Notes under the pieces: generated by a model | What the model saw: only the letters and a program-made list of their open reading frames with translations | What the model was told of the DNA's origin: nothing | The model's database searches: none | Position numbers and translations under genes: made by a program | Assembly: GCA_946482325.1 (NCBI GenBank) | Contig: CAMLRA010000004.1 | Location: forward strand, 1 to 64,000 | Reading direction: 5' to 3' | Length of the DNA stretch: 64,000 nucleotides | From: an uncultured Chromatiaceae bacterium | Lineage (GTDB): Bacteria > Pseudomonadota > Gammaproteobacteria > Enterobacterales > Alteromonadaceae | In this document: positions 1 to 8,362 of the stretch, piece after piece | How positions within the stretch are numbered: position 1 is the first letter of the stretch | Layout of the letters: each line of letters opens with the position of its first letter

Positions 1-2
1 TC

Positions 3-1016
3 TATCAGACCGTGACTGAGTTCCCGGCGGATTTGGCGGCGGCTTATCAGGCCGAGCCCAAAGCATCGGAATTGGCCGGTACTGAGGGCCGACATTATCA
101 TTTAAGGCGCTGGTCACATCCGGCGGCGTCCCAATCCCTGTTTCTGGTGACTGAAGTCAGTCAGCAATTAGTGGTGCGGCCGGTTCGCCAGACCATGCTG
201 GCGGTCTATGGCAGTTTGTTTGCCCTGTTTTTGCTGTTGGCACTGGCGCTGGGCTGGTACCTGGCACGGCGCGCCAGCCAGCCGCTGGAACAACTGGCGA
301 TGCTGGTCCAACAAGAGCCGCTGCCACAGGGCTTTGCCGCTCAGTTTAAGGAGCAGGAGATCAGCTTGTTGGCGCAAAAACTGGAGCAAAGTATGCTTCG
401 GCTACAGCAGTTTGCCGAGCGTGAACGTTTGTTCAGCCGCGACGCCAGCCATGAACTACGCACCCCGTTGGCAGTGATCCAGAGCAGTTGTGAGTTGCTG
501 TTGTTGCAATCTCCCGGCGACGCTGCAGCACAGCGCCGTCTGCTGCAAATTGCCAGCGCTTGTGGCCAGATGCAGCAACTGATCGACAGTTTATTGTTGC
601 TGGCGCGCGAAGCTGACAGCCAGCACGCGCCGGTGCCAATCCTGGTGGTGCCGCTGCTGCAACAACTATGGCAACAGCAACAACAATGGCAACCAAGGCC
701 GGATTTACAGCTTGCTCTGCAATTGCCGGCAGATTTGCAGTGGCAAGCCCCGGCGCCGGTTTTGCAGCTGCTACTCGCGAATTTACTGCAGAATATCTGG
801 CGACACAGTGCAGCCGGTGTGGTCGAAATCAAACCGCTGTCACAAGGCCTGTGCCTGAAAAATCCAATACAAAAGGCCGCTGCCCCGGAGGCCAGTGGCT
901 TTGGCCAAAGTATCGCGACAAGGCTGGCCCAGGCCTGTGCGCTGCACTTTGACAGCCAGGCTGAAGCGCAATATTGGTGCACCCGCTTACAACCGCATCA
1001 GCAGGCCCCGCTTTGA
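3..1016 (+). CDS. Sensor histidine kinase, C-terminal part (5' end outside window)
   Basis: This is the C-terminal part of a membrane sensor kinase that would phosphorylate a response regulator encoded upstream of the window. The reading frame is open from the first bases, so the GTG at 12 is probably internal. A transmembrane helix (about residues 61-84 counted from that GTG) is followed by a HAMP-like linker. The dimerisation/phosphoacceptor segment has the H-box FSRDASHELRTPL with the phospho-His near residue 147. The ATPase domain is short and degenerate: an N-box-like LLLANLLQNIWRHS is present and the end has GFGQSIATRLAQA (G2-like), but no clear DxGxG G1 box is visible. HisKA identity is firm; whether the ATPase domain is active is uncertain. 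Confidence 0.88.
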   Translation, partial: YQTVTEFPADLAAAYQAEPKASELAGTEGRHYHLRRWSHPAASQSLFLVTEVSQQLVVRPVRQTMLAVYGSLFALFLLLALALGWYLARRASQPLEQLAMLVQQEPLPQGFAAQFKEQEISLLAQKLEQSMLRLQQFAERERLFSRDASHELRTPLAVIQSSCELLLLQSPGDAAAQRRLLQIASACGQMQQLIDSLLLLAREADSQHAPVPILVVPLLQQLWQQQQQWQPRPDLQLALQLPADLQWQAPAPVLQLLLANLLQNIWRHSAAGVVEIKPLSQGLCLKNPIQKAAAPEASGFGQSIATRLAQACALHFDSQAEAQYWCTRLQPHQQAPL

Positions 1017-1076
1017 CAAAAATTTCACCGACACGGCGTTATCTTCAGTTTTTGTTGCTGCAAATGAGAATGGCGA

Positions 1077-2645
1077 ATGCGCAAAACCAGATTAATAAAA
1101 ACTTTAGGCCTTGGCCTTTGCAGTGTTTTGCTCTGCCTGTTACTGCTGGTCACCGGGTTGCTGCTACAGCCGCTGGCAGAACCGCCGGGGCCGGCGTGGT
1201 CGGGTGACGCTTTAGTACTGGACAATGTACATATCGTTGATACCCGCAGCGGCGAAGTGCTGCAAAACCGCGCCGTTTGGCTCAAACAAGGTCACATCGA
1301 ACAAATCACCGCGGCAGGCGTCAAGCCGTCAGCGGATTATCATTATGTTTCGGGCCAGGGCAGTTATGTGGTGCCGGGCCTGTGGGACAACCACAGCCAT
1401 AGCCTGAAACTGTCGCCACAATTGCATCACCCGCTTTATCTGGCGCATGGCGTTACCTATTTGCGTGATATGTCCGGCTGTATGACCCGCGATGACAGTC
1501 TGATCGCCTGCGCCGCTGACCGACAAGGCTGGAGCCAACAGGCCCGCAACGGACAGCGCAGCAGCCCGCTGTATCTGCAACAAAGCAGTTTTGCCATCAA
1601 TGGCGGCGCTGAAGTACCGGCGGATTTTCCGGCCTTTTTACGGCTGCAAACTGCGGCCGACGCTGCCGCGCTGGTCCGGCATTATCAGGCACTTGGCGTC
1701 GATACGCTGAAAACTTATGAATTGTTAAGCCCGCAGCAATATCAATGGCTGAGTGAGGCCGCGGCCAACGCCGGCCTGCAACTGGCCGGACACCAGCCCT
1801 GGCGTGTGACGCTGGCCGACCTGATTCAGGCGCGCCAGCGCAGTATCGAACACGGCCGGCTGTTTTTATTTGAATGTTCCACGGTGGCCATGCAGCTCAA
1901 ACAGCAGCCGATGCGAGAGGGGCTGATCAACAGCGACGTTTGGCGCGAGATTCTGCAAAGCCAGGACACAGCGTTATGCCAGCAGAAAATGCGCGCGATG
2001 GCCGAAGCCCGCGTCTGGTGGAGCCCGACTTTACTAACACTGCAACTCGGGGCCAAAGCGGCAGAGCCGGTTTTTCGGCAGGACCCCAGGCTTTCTCAGG
2101 TGCCCTGGCTGCTTCGCACCCTGTGGCAAGCCGACGCGGACGGTATGCAAAACCGCGGCGCTGACCAACAAGGCCGGCCTGTACATGCCGAGCTGCTGGC
2201 ACTGGCGCAGCAACAGCTCAAACAAGCCGTCGCGCTTGGCGTGCCGATCATGGCCGGCACCGACACCCCGGACAGTTTTGTTTTTACCGGCAGCGGTTTG
2301 ATTGACGAGCTGGAACTTTACACTCAGGCCGGACTCACTCCACTGCAGGCGCTGCAAAGTGCGACCTTATGGCCGGCACAATATGCCGGGGTGGCAGCAA
2401 CAGCCGGCACCATAGACATAGGGAAAGACGCTAACCTGCTGTTATTAGCAGCAAATCCGCTGCAGCAAATTCAGGCGTTGCGTCAGGTGGAAGGGTTAGT
2501 GTTGGCTGGGCATTGGTATGACAAACCGCAGCTTCTGGCATTGCAAAACTTCAGCAGCACGCAGGCGGCAAGCCTGACCATCAACCTGCAACTCGCCTGG
2601 ACGGCGCTGCGCAGTAGCCCGTTTCGCCAGCAATTTGCCGATTAA
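1077..2645 (+). CDS. Membrane-anchored amidohydrolase (imidazolonepropionase/prolidase-like)
   Basis: A metal-dependent hydrolase of the amidohydrolase superfamily, probably acting on an amide or cyclic substrate in the periplasm. The 522-residue protein begins with one hydrophobic helix (about 9-30) that serves as a signal anchor. The metal-binding HxH lies in LWDNHSHS (His106 and His108). Other likely ligands are Lys212 (LKTYELL), His239 (AGHQPW), His259 (IEHGR) and Asp396 (AGTDTPD), the usual order for the imidazolonepropionase-like branch. It starts 60 bp after the kinase and its stop lies 6 bp from the convergent M23 gene. The substrate cannot be read from the sequence. Confidence 0.85.
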   Translation: MRKTRLIKTLGLGLCSVLLCLLLLVTGLLLQPLAEPPGPAWSGDALVLDNVHIVDTRSGEVLQNRAVWLKQGHIEQITAAGVKPSADYHYVSGQGSYVVPGLWDNHSHSLKLSPQLHHPLYLAHGVTYLRDMSGCMTRDDSLIACAADRQGWSQQARNGQRSSPLYLQQSSFAINGGAEVPADFPAFLRLQTAADAAALVRHYQALGVDTLKTYELLSPQQYQWLSEAAANAGLQLAGHQPWRVTLADLIQARQRSIEHGRLFLFECSTVAMQLKQQPMREGLINSDVWREILQSQDTALCQQKMRAMAEARVWWSPTLLTLQLGAKAAEPVFRQDPRLSQVPWLLRTLWQADADGMQNRGADQQGRPVHAELLALAQQQLKQAVALGVPIMAGTDTPDSFVFTGSGLIDELELYTQAGLTPLQALQSATLWPAQYAGVAATAGTIDIGKDANLLLLAANPLQQIQALRQVEGLVLAGHWYDKPQLLALQNFSSTQAASLTINLQLAWTALRSSPFRQQFAD

Positions 2646-2651
2646 GCCACG

Positions 2652-3509
2652 CTACTCGCCGGCGCTGGTTTTGGCTGTGGGGGTTTTGACAGAGCTGGCT
2701 TTGGTCGATTTTTGCGGCGCTGCGGCTTTGCCGGTTTTACTGGTCGTCACTGCGACTTTGCTGACTGGCGCTTTTGCTTTGTTTGCTTTGGCAGTGGTTT
2801 TTGCCTGCTGCGTTTTTTTCGCCGATGGGGCTTTTTTGGCCGAAGTCGCTTTGGCGACTTGAGTCGTCACAGTAAGGCTTTTTGCCGTCGCGACACGTTT
2901 TTTCGCCGAAGCCTGGCTGGCCGCTGCCTGACGCTGCATTTCAACTAAAGCCTGTTTACGCTCCTGCGGGTTTAATGGCAGCAACGCAATCGGGTCCTGC
3001 GGCACACTGCCGCGCCAGAGTTCAAAGTGCAGATGTGGCCCGGTGGCGCGGCCGGTCTGGCCAACCAAACCAATCTGCTGACCGGCTTCGACCCATTGGC
3101 CAATTTGCACATCAAGCCGCGACAAATGCGCGGATAAACTGGTCAGCTGGTCGCCATGTTCAATCAGCACCGCATTGCCAAAGGCTTCACTGAGGCTACT
3201 GTTATCAGCGCTTAACACCACGCCTGCGCTTGACGCAAATACCGGCGTGCCACTGGGCGCAGCAAAATCAACACCATGATGCTGACGATTACGGCTTTTG
3301 ACGATGTAACGGGCAAATGAAGCGCTGATACGGGCACCCGGCAATGGATGCACGAAAGTCACAGGCCCAGACTGCTGCTGCGTCACAGTTTTTGCTGTGA
3401 CCGGCTGTGTTGTGGCCGGCGGCGCACTGGCACAGCCTGCCAGCAGCAGGACCCAGCCCAGCAGCAGCGCTACGCCAGACAGACGCTGATGTTGCGATAA
3501 TAAAAACAT
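2652..3509 (-). CDS. M23-family peptidoglycan endopeptidase lipoprotein with Lys/Ala-rich tail
   Basis: A zinc metallopeptidase expected to cut peptidoglycan cross-links in the envelope. I start it at the ATG at 3509, which puts a lipoprotein signal peptide at the N terminus (lipobox LLAGC, Cys26); longer in-frame starts would bury that signal. The LytM/M23 core has HHGVDFAAPSG (first His and Asp ligands) and GPHLHFELW (HxH). After the catalytic domain the last 90 or so residues are a low-complexity Ala/Lys/Thr/Ser tail with repeated AKK, KTT and KAP blocks, reminiscent of histone H1-like tails. That tail may bind anionic wall polymers, but this is inference. The gene converges on the amidohydrolase with a 6-bp gap. 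Confidence 0.88.
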   Translation of the reverse strand: MFLLSQHQRLSGVALLLGWVLLLAGCASAPPATTQPVTAKTVTQQQSGPVTFVHPLPGARISASFARYIVKSRNRQHHGVDFAAPSGTPVFASSAGVVLSADNSSLSEAFGNAVLIEHGDQLTSLSAHLSRLDVQIGQWVEAGQQIGLVGQTGRATGPHLHFELWRGSVPQDPIALLPLNPQERKQALVEMQRQAAASQASAKKRVATAKSLTVTTQVAKATSAKKAPSAKKTQQAKTTAKANKAKAPVSKVAVTTSKTGKAAAPQKSTKASSVKTPTAKTSAGE

Positions 3510-3735
3510 AAAGGTTAATTCCGGCCAACTTTGGGTCGGCGTCTGTGTTTCAAGCTTTACCCGCCAGCACCTTCGGTGCAGACAGGGCGAATATGCCAAA
3601 CAGTGTCGCCGGATCAACGACTTCCGGCAAGCTAACCATGCAGATCTGCTTCATTTCGACCCTGCTGATCCAACAAATGCTGTATAACTTTTATCTTTTA
3701 TTCCATTTAGATATATAAAAACCAGATGACAGCGG

Positions 3736-3763
3736 TTGTCATGTTATAAAAAATCGCTACAAT
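3736..3763 (+). promoter_or_regulatory. Predicted sigma-70 promoter for the TonB-receptor leader
   Basis: TTGTCA at 3736-3741 and TACAAT at 3758-3763 are separated by 16 bp, close to consensus, and point to the + strand. Transcription would begin near 3770, giving a 5' leader of about 365 nt before the receptor start at 4135. The rest of the 625-bp gap between 3510 and 4134 contains the small ORF and T-tract described below; I see nothing else in it. Confidence 0.55.
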
Positions 3764-3875
3764 GCGCGACATCTGGACGGCTAAACATCTATTCAGTACC
3801 AGATACAAGAATCACCCTGCACATGCTCACCGGTCAACCGGAAGCCTGGAAATCGTAGTAAGAAGGATTCCGACC

Positions 3876-3980
3876 ATGTTGCCAGTTCAACAGTTATCAA
3901 ACACCTATATCAGCGCCGATAGCGCCACTATCACACCAACCTCAGCCTGTTGCCTGCAGCCAGCACGAATGTGTTGCTGA
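3876..3980 (+). CDS. Candidate 34-codon upstream ORF ending in paired cysteines
   Basis: A small ORF in the leader of the TonB-dependent receptor. It has an ATG at 3876 with an AAGGA-type ribosome site 8-12 bases upstream, and it lies behind a near-consensus promoter. The peptide starts MLPVQQLSNTY and ends SACCLQPARMCC, so four of its last twelve residues are Cys, arranged as two TGT-TGC codon pairs, the second directly before the TGA. Short Cys-rich upstream ORFs that tune expression of downstream transporter genes are known in Gram-negative bacteria. A regulatory role (Cys or sulfur sensing through ribosome stalling) is an inference. It could also be a chance ORF. Confidence 0.4.
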   Translation: MLPVQQLSNTYISADSATITPTSACCLQPARMCC

Positions 3981-3990
3981 TCCTCTTTCC

Positions 3991-4041
3991 GGCCTGAACC
4001 GCTGCATATTCAAGCACCGCGTTTGGCCAGCCTGTTTTTTT
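3991..4041 (+). terminator. Possible leader hairpin followed by T7 tract
   Basis: GGCC at 3991-3994 can pair with GGCC at 4025-4028, extended by AAC(C)GC at 3997-4002 against GCGTT at 4019-4023. Seven T residues follow at 4035-4041. The stem is short and bulged, so this is only a weak terminator or attenuator candidate between the small ORF and the receptor start. Confidence 0.22.
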
Positions 4042-4134
4042 ACCTTTGTGACTGACTGCTGCGGCGGTCCCATTCGCTGAGATTTGCAGCCTGGCTGTGA
4101 ATGCGCTCAGCACCGAATTTTATTGAGGTTTATC

Positions 4135-6759
4135 ATGCGCTTTACCCCACATTCTCTGACGCTGCTCGCCAGCGCCATCGCTGTTGCTACGCCTGTTTTT
4201 GCCAACACAGCCGCTGAAGCAGTTGCAACTGAAAGAACCGTTGAACGTATTCAGGTGACCGGTAGTTTTATCAAACGCAGCCAGCAGGAAGATGCCACGC
4301 CGCTGCTGCAAATCGACGCTGATGCGATTGCCGCCAGCGGCAAAGTCACACTGACCGACGTACTGCGTGACCTGTCGGTCAATTCCGGCAACAGCTTTGA
4401 CGAGCAATATACCGGCAGTTTTTCCGCCGGTTCTGCCTCGATTGGCCTGCGTGGCCTCAGTCCAAAAAATACCCTGGTGCTGGTCAATGGTCAGCGCCTG
4501 TCAAACTATGGTTTTGCGCTGAATACTCAGGACACTTTTGTTGACCTCAACGCTTTGCCGTTAAGTGCGGTCAAACGCATTGAAGTACTCAAAGACGGTG
4601 CATCCTCGGTGTATGGTTCAGACGCCATCGCCGGCGTGGTCAACATCATTTTAAAAGAACAAATCACCGACACTGAGCTGTCGCTCAGCACTGGCCGCGC
4701 CACCCAGGGTGGCCTCGAACAATTTGGACTGGGCCTGGCGACCGGTATCGGCGACGTTGCACAGGATGGTTATAACCTGAGTCTGACGCTGGATTGGTTT
4801 GACCGCGCCCGCTTAGACGCCAGCGATCGCGATTTATTAAAAAGCGGTGATTTCCGCCATTTGCCCGGTGGCAAACTAGCCGGCTGGAGCGCACAAGGTG
4901 CGAATTCGCTGGTCAATCCGTCCCTGCCACAGGCGCTGGCGAACTGCCCAACCGGCAGCGAAAAACGGCCCTGGAGTGATTTTACGCCGGGGCGCAAAGG
5001 CGAAGTCTGTGCTTTTAACGCCCAGCCTTTTAATACACTGCAGCCGGAAGTGACACGCCGGCAGTTATCGCTGCAAGGTACTGTGGCGCTTGGCGACAAC
5101 TTAACCGGTTTTGCGGAGTGGCTGTACAGCGACAATGATTCGGCCATGTTATTCGGCGCGCCGCTGACCGTTGGCGCTGGCCTGCGGGCTTATAATCCGG
5201 TTAATGGCACTCTGACCGATATTCCGGTGCTGTTACCTGTCAGTCATCCCGACAACAGCACAAGCAAACCGCTGGCGATTGAATACACGCTGTTTGATTT
5301 AGGCCCACGCACCAAAGCCAACAGCCAGCAGTTCAGCCGTGTGCTGACCGGGCTGAAATATCAGGGTGAGGTTTGGGATGCCCAGCTGCAACTGCTGCAA
5401 TCATTCAGTCATCAGCGCGAATACGTGGACAACTTCGTCAATCGCTTTGAATTTGAGAAAGTATTAAAAGACGGCAGTTATCGTTTTGACGGTCGCCAGA
5501 ACAGCGCTGAAGTGCTGAACCGGCTACGTCTGCAAACACGCCGCCCCGGTGAATATGAAATCAATTCGCTGAACGGCAGCGCCAGTCGCGATTTGTGGGA
5601 CAACGACTATGGCACAGCCGCCATTGCGACTGGTTTTGATTTACGCAAAGAACGGATGGACGCCGGCACGTCGCCGCAGGTGTTGTCGGGCACTGAACTG
5701 CGCCCCGCGATTAACCTGGTGAAAGGCGAGCGCACTGTCAGCGCGGCTTTTGCCGAGCTGAGCCTGCCGCTGTACACCGACCTGACCGCCAGCATCGCTG
5801 GCCGGCTGGATCACTATGACGATTTCGGCCGGGCGTTCTCGCCTAAAGCCGGCGTGCATTATGTGTTGGCCGAAGACTGGCTGCTGCGCGCGTCCTGGTC
5901 ACGCGGCTTCCGCGCGCCGTCTTTGCCGGAAATTGCCGACAGCAATACCATCAGCTACGGCACTGTGATTGACCCGAATGACCCGCTGGAACCCGGCAGC
6001 CGTCGAGGTTACACCCAGCTGCGCGGCGGTAATCCGCTGCTGCAACCGGAACGCTCGACCAACAGCAACGCCGGGGTGATCTGGTCGTTCAGTAAACAAG
6101 GCAGCATCGGCATTGATGTGTTCAGCATTGAACAGCAGGACATTATCGCCGGCGACAGCGCGCAATATGTGGTCGATCACCCGGAGTTGTATGCCGGGCG
6201 CATTCTGCGTGATGCGCAGGGCCGCTTACAGATTTTGAAAAACCAATACACCAATCAGGGCAGCCGCGACACCCGTGGTGTCGATATCGACTTTAACTAT
6301 CGCTTTGAACTGGGTAACGGCCATCGCCTCAGTCTGAAAACCGTCTGGTCTCATCTGCTGGACTATAAACAGGCGCTGGTCGCTGGCCAGCCGGTGCTGG
6401 AAGGCGCCGGCAATAATCAGTTTGGTGCGTTACCAGCCTGGAAGAGCAACAACAGCCTGATTTGGCAACACAGCGACTGGCAAGCCAGCCTGACGGCGAC
6501 CTTTACCAGTGGCTATCAGCAAAAAGTGGCGACGGCAGCCAGTAATCCGGGGCTTCGCAGCGACATCAGCAGCTTCACGCAATGGGACAGCCAGCTGAGT
6601 TACCGTGGTCTGGCCAATACGCAAATCAGCTTTGCGGTGCAAAACCTGCTGGACCGTGACCCGCCGTTTGACCCCAGCGCCGGCAGCGATTACACCGACA
6701 CCACGCAATACAACCTGCGTGGCCGGCAAGTCAGCCTGACCGCCAGCTATCAGTTCTGA
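4135..6759 (+). CDS. TonB-dependent outer-membrane receptor
   Basis: An outer-membrane active transporter gated by TonB-ExbBD, of 874 residues. The start at ATG 4135 follows a GAGG site and gives a clean signal peptide (MRFTPHSLTLLASAIAVA..). The plug domain follows the segment VERIQVTGSFIK, with the typical GSASIGLRGL..NTLVLVNGQRL and VLKDGASSVYGSDAIAGVVN motifs near residues 85-165. The barrel has receptor motifs such as ASWSRGFRAPSLPEI and NLLDRDPPFDPSAG, and ends in SLTASYQF with a terminal Phe as expected for Bam insertion. No enzyme or inner-membrane transporter lies next to it, so the substrate is unknown. The long leader with a Cys-rich ORF raises the possibility of sulfur-linked control. 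Confidence 0.93.
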   Translation: MRFTPHSLTLLASAIAVATPVFANTAAEAVATERTVERIQVTGSFIKRSQQEDATPLLQIDADAIAASGKVTLTDVLRDLSVNSGNSFDEQYTGSFSAGSASIGLRGLSPKNTLVLVNGQRLSNYGFALNTQDTFVDLNALPLSAVKRIEVLKDGASSVYGSDAIAGVVNIILKEQITDTELSLSTGRATQGGLEQFGLGLATGIGDVAQDGYNLSLTLDWFDRARLDASDRDLLKSGDFRHLPGGKLAGWSAQGANSLVNPSLPQALANCPTGSEKRPWSDFTPGRKGEVCAFNAQPFNTLQPEVTRRQLSLQGTVALGDNLTGFAEWLYSDNDSAMLFGAPLTVGAGLRAYNPVNGTLTDIPVLLPVSHPDNSTSKPLAIEYTLFDLGPRTKANSQQFSRVLTGLKYQGEVWDAQLQLLQSFSHQREYVDNFVNRFEFEKVLKDGSYRFDGRQNSAEVLNRLRLQTRRPGEYEINSLNGSASRDLWDNDYGTAAIATGFDLRKERMDAGTSPQVLSGTELRPAINLVKGERTVSAAFAELSLPLYTDLTASIAGRLDHYDDFGRAFSPKAGVHYVLAEDWLLRASWSRGFRAPSLPEIADSNTISYGTVIDPNDPLEPGSRRGYTQLRGGNPLLQPERSTNSNAGVIWSFSKQGSIGIDVFSIEQQDIIAGDSAQYVVDHPELYAGRILRDAQGRLQILKNQYTNQGSRDTRGVDIDFNYRFELGNGHRLSLKTVWSHLLDYKQALVAGQPVLEGAGNNQFGALPAWKSNNSLIWQHSDWQASLTATFTSGYQQKVATAASNPGLRSDISSFTQWDSQLSYRGLANTQISFAVQNLLDRDPPFDPSAGSDYTDTTQYNLRGRQVSLTASYQF

Positions 6760-6763
6760 ATGA

Positions 6764-6793
6764 AACCCCGCTGCGCCGGTGCGCAGCGGGGTT
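6764..6793. terminator. Hairpin terminator after the TonB receptor
   Basis: A perfect 13-bp stem, AACCCCGCTGCGC at 6764-6776 and its complement at 6781-6793, with a CGGT loop, begins four bases after the receptor stop. There is no strong T tract on either side. It lies between convergent genes and could act in both directions. Confidence 0.6.
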
Positions 6794-6825
6794 GACTGCA
6801 GCTGTCAGTGAGCACTGGCCTGGTA

Positions 6826-7242
6826 TTATTGCGGTATCGCCCGGCCCGGCTCATAACCGTCATACCGCGGCAAATCCGCATCTAAATCATCCCAGCAGGC
6901 GCGGGACGAGACAAAATTGTGCGACAGCGGCCGTTCGCTGATATCGGAATCTAAAATCCCTAACCGCAGACGGATCTTATCGGGCACCTGCGCATTGCTG
7001 CTATACACCGGCGATGCACAAATGCGGCAAAAATGTTTCTTTTTACCCGGCCCTGTTTCAAAAAAACTCAAGGTGTCCTGGCCTGTGCACACCACAAAAT
7101 CACGAAGCGCCACAAAACCATTGGTGGCATAAGCACTGCCAGTGCTTTTCCGGCACAAAGAACAATGGCAATGAATGATTGCACTGATACCGCCATGGAT
7201 TTCAATGCGCACAGCGCCACATAAACAACTGCCCTGATACAT
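6826..7242 (-). CDS. GFA-family (CENP-V/GFA fold) zinc protein
   Basis: A 138-residue protein of the family named after glutathione-dependent formaldehyde-activating enzyme. Most members have no proven formaldehyde role, so the function is open. The start is the ATG at 7242, preceded by GGGAGTG; longer versions of the frame run back into a repeat element and are not credible. Zinc-ligand cysteines are visible as GSCLCGAV (Cys6, Cys8), CHCSLCRK (Cys25, Cys27, Cys30) and HFCRICASP (Cys72, Cys75), in the standard family order. It is monocistronic and convergent with the TonB receptor. Confidence 0.85.
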   Translation of the reverse strand: MYQGSCLCGAVRIEIHGGISAIIHCHCSLCRKSTGSAYATNGFVALRDFVVCTGQDTLSFFETGPGKKKHFCRICASPVYSSNAQVPDKIRLRLGILDSDISERPLSHNFVSSRACWDDLDADLPRYDGYEPGRAIPQ

Positions 7243-7365
7243 ATCACTCCCAAACACGCTGCCCGACAATCTGACCAAAAAAGGTAACGGAGATGGCAAC
7301 TGCAGGCAAGCTGACAAAAGCAGAAAAAAGCCCCCGATACCAGCCATAGAGCGGCACGGAGGCAA

Positions 7366-7629
7366 GGGCGTGCTGATGTTTGGTGGTTGAGTTTTGTTCG
7401 AATTGGCGGCGTTTTGGGCGCGAAATGAGGCGCGTGGCATAGTGATTCTATGTGAGCAACGAGTGACAAAGCCCAAAGCGCTGCCAAACGAACCCTTAGG
7501 GCAGCGCTTGGCAGCTCTTTCTGCTGCGTTAGTGCTCGTTTGTGTAGAATAACTACACGGCTCTCGCACTGCCTTGCATAAAAAGCTGCCAAACTGCTGC
7601 AAAAACAAACACCAAACGTCAACACGCCC
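7366..7629. repeat. 264-bp imperfect palindromic element (MITE-like) with about 30-bp terminal inverted repeats
   Basis: The ends 7366-7396 and 7600-7629 are inverted copies starting GGGCGTG, matching at about 26 of 30 positions. The two arms stay related inward, so the whole element folds on itself. The centre is a stem of GCGCTGCC (7478-7485) against GGCAGCGC (7500-7507). Each arm also carries its own small hairpin: CATAG-TGATT-CTATG at 7438-7452 and GTGTAG-AATAA-CTACAC at 7542-7558. GAGGC occurs just outside both ends (7359-7363 and 7631-7635), a possible target duplication. It fills most of the 402-bp gap 7243-7644; the remainder shows nothing recognisable. The longer ORFs here are by-products of the palindrome. 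Confidence 0.6.
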
Positions 7630-7644
7630 TGAGGCTAACTATTT

Positions 7645-8262
7645 TCAGGCCGGTAACGGCGTCCACCACAGACTGATGCCGATCAGCGCCAGCAATAGTG
7701 CCTGCCCACGGCCCAACCAGCGGCGCACCGCCGGATTTGGGTTGGCTCGCATCCCAAACCGGACCAGGCTGAGCCAAAAGGTATGAGCCAACACAGAGCA
7801 ACTGACGAAGATCAACGTCAGGCTGACAAACTGTGGGCCCGCCGGTTGTTGCAGGTTAATAAACTGCGGAAATAAAGCGCTGATAAACAACCAGGCTTTC
7901 GGATTGGTCAGTGCGACGCCAACACCCCGGCCGAACCAGCCACGGCCAGCCACCAACGCGGCGCTCGGTGCTAAAGCACCACCACTTTGTCGCCATTGCC
8001 CCCAGGCCAGATACATCAGATACGCTGCACCTAAAATCTTCAGGACGCTAAAAGCCAACATCGATTGTGTCAGTAACAGGCTGACGCCAGCAAAAGCCAG
8101 CAGCGACACCAGCGCAAGGCCAACAGCATTGCCGAGCGCGCCAGCCAAAGCCGGCTTGCTGCCGGCACTGAGCGCATTTTGTAGGGTAAACAACACGGCA
8201 GGGCCTGGTGTTAACGTCGTCAACAGTGCCACGACTGTAAAGCTAAGCCATTGTTCTGACAT
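7645..8262 (-). CDS. LysE/RhtB-family amino-acid exporter
   Basis: An inner-membrane exporter of amino acids or related metabolites, 205 residues with about six hydrophobic segments. The N-terminal segment MSEQWLSFTVVALLTTLTPGP carries the family TPGP motif, followed by the conserved LQNALSAG-like turn. A second conserved block, LKILGAAYLMYLAWGQWR, closes the first half. Length matches RhtB/LeuE-type exporters. It lies 100 bp downstream of the MATE gene on the same strand and runs toward the palindromic repeat. The exported substrate cannot be assigned. Confidence 0.87.
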   Translation of the reverse strand: MSEQWLSFTVVALLTTLTPGPAVLFTLQNALSAGSKPALAGALGNAVGLALVSLLAFAGVSLLLTQSMLAFSVLKILGAAYLMYLAWGQWRQSGGALAPSAALVAGRGWFGRGVGVALTNPKAWLFISALFPQFINLQQPAGPQFVSLTLIFVSCSVLAHTFWLSLVRFGMRANPNPAVRRWLGRGQALLLALIGISLWWTPLPA

Positions 8263-8362
8263 TGTTTATCGCCACCAGGCCGCAGTAAAAACCTGATTGC
8301 AGTGTAATGAAACGCGCCACACAACACGAGTGCGGCCCGGCAATCAGACTGTTTCCTGTTCC

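Noticed and set aside
341..982. 213-residue minus-strand ORF
   Set aside because: It is antisense to the kinase, with extreme Cys/Ser content from complementary Leu/Gln codons.
3931..4113. 60-residue minus-strand ORF in the TonB-receptor leader
   Set aside because: It has no ribosome site or family motif and is antisense to the predicted leader transcript.
7243..7625. Long minus-strand ORFs, including extensions of the GFA gene
   Set aside because: They run through the palindromic repeat; the GFA start at 7242 has its own ribosome site.
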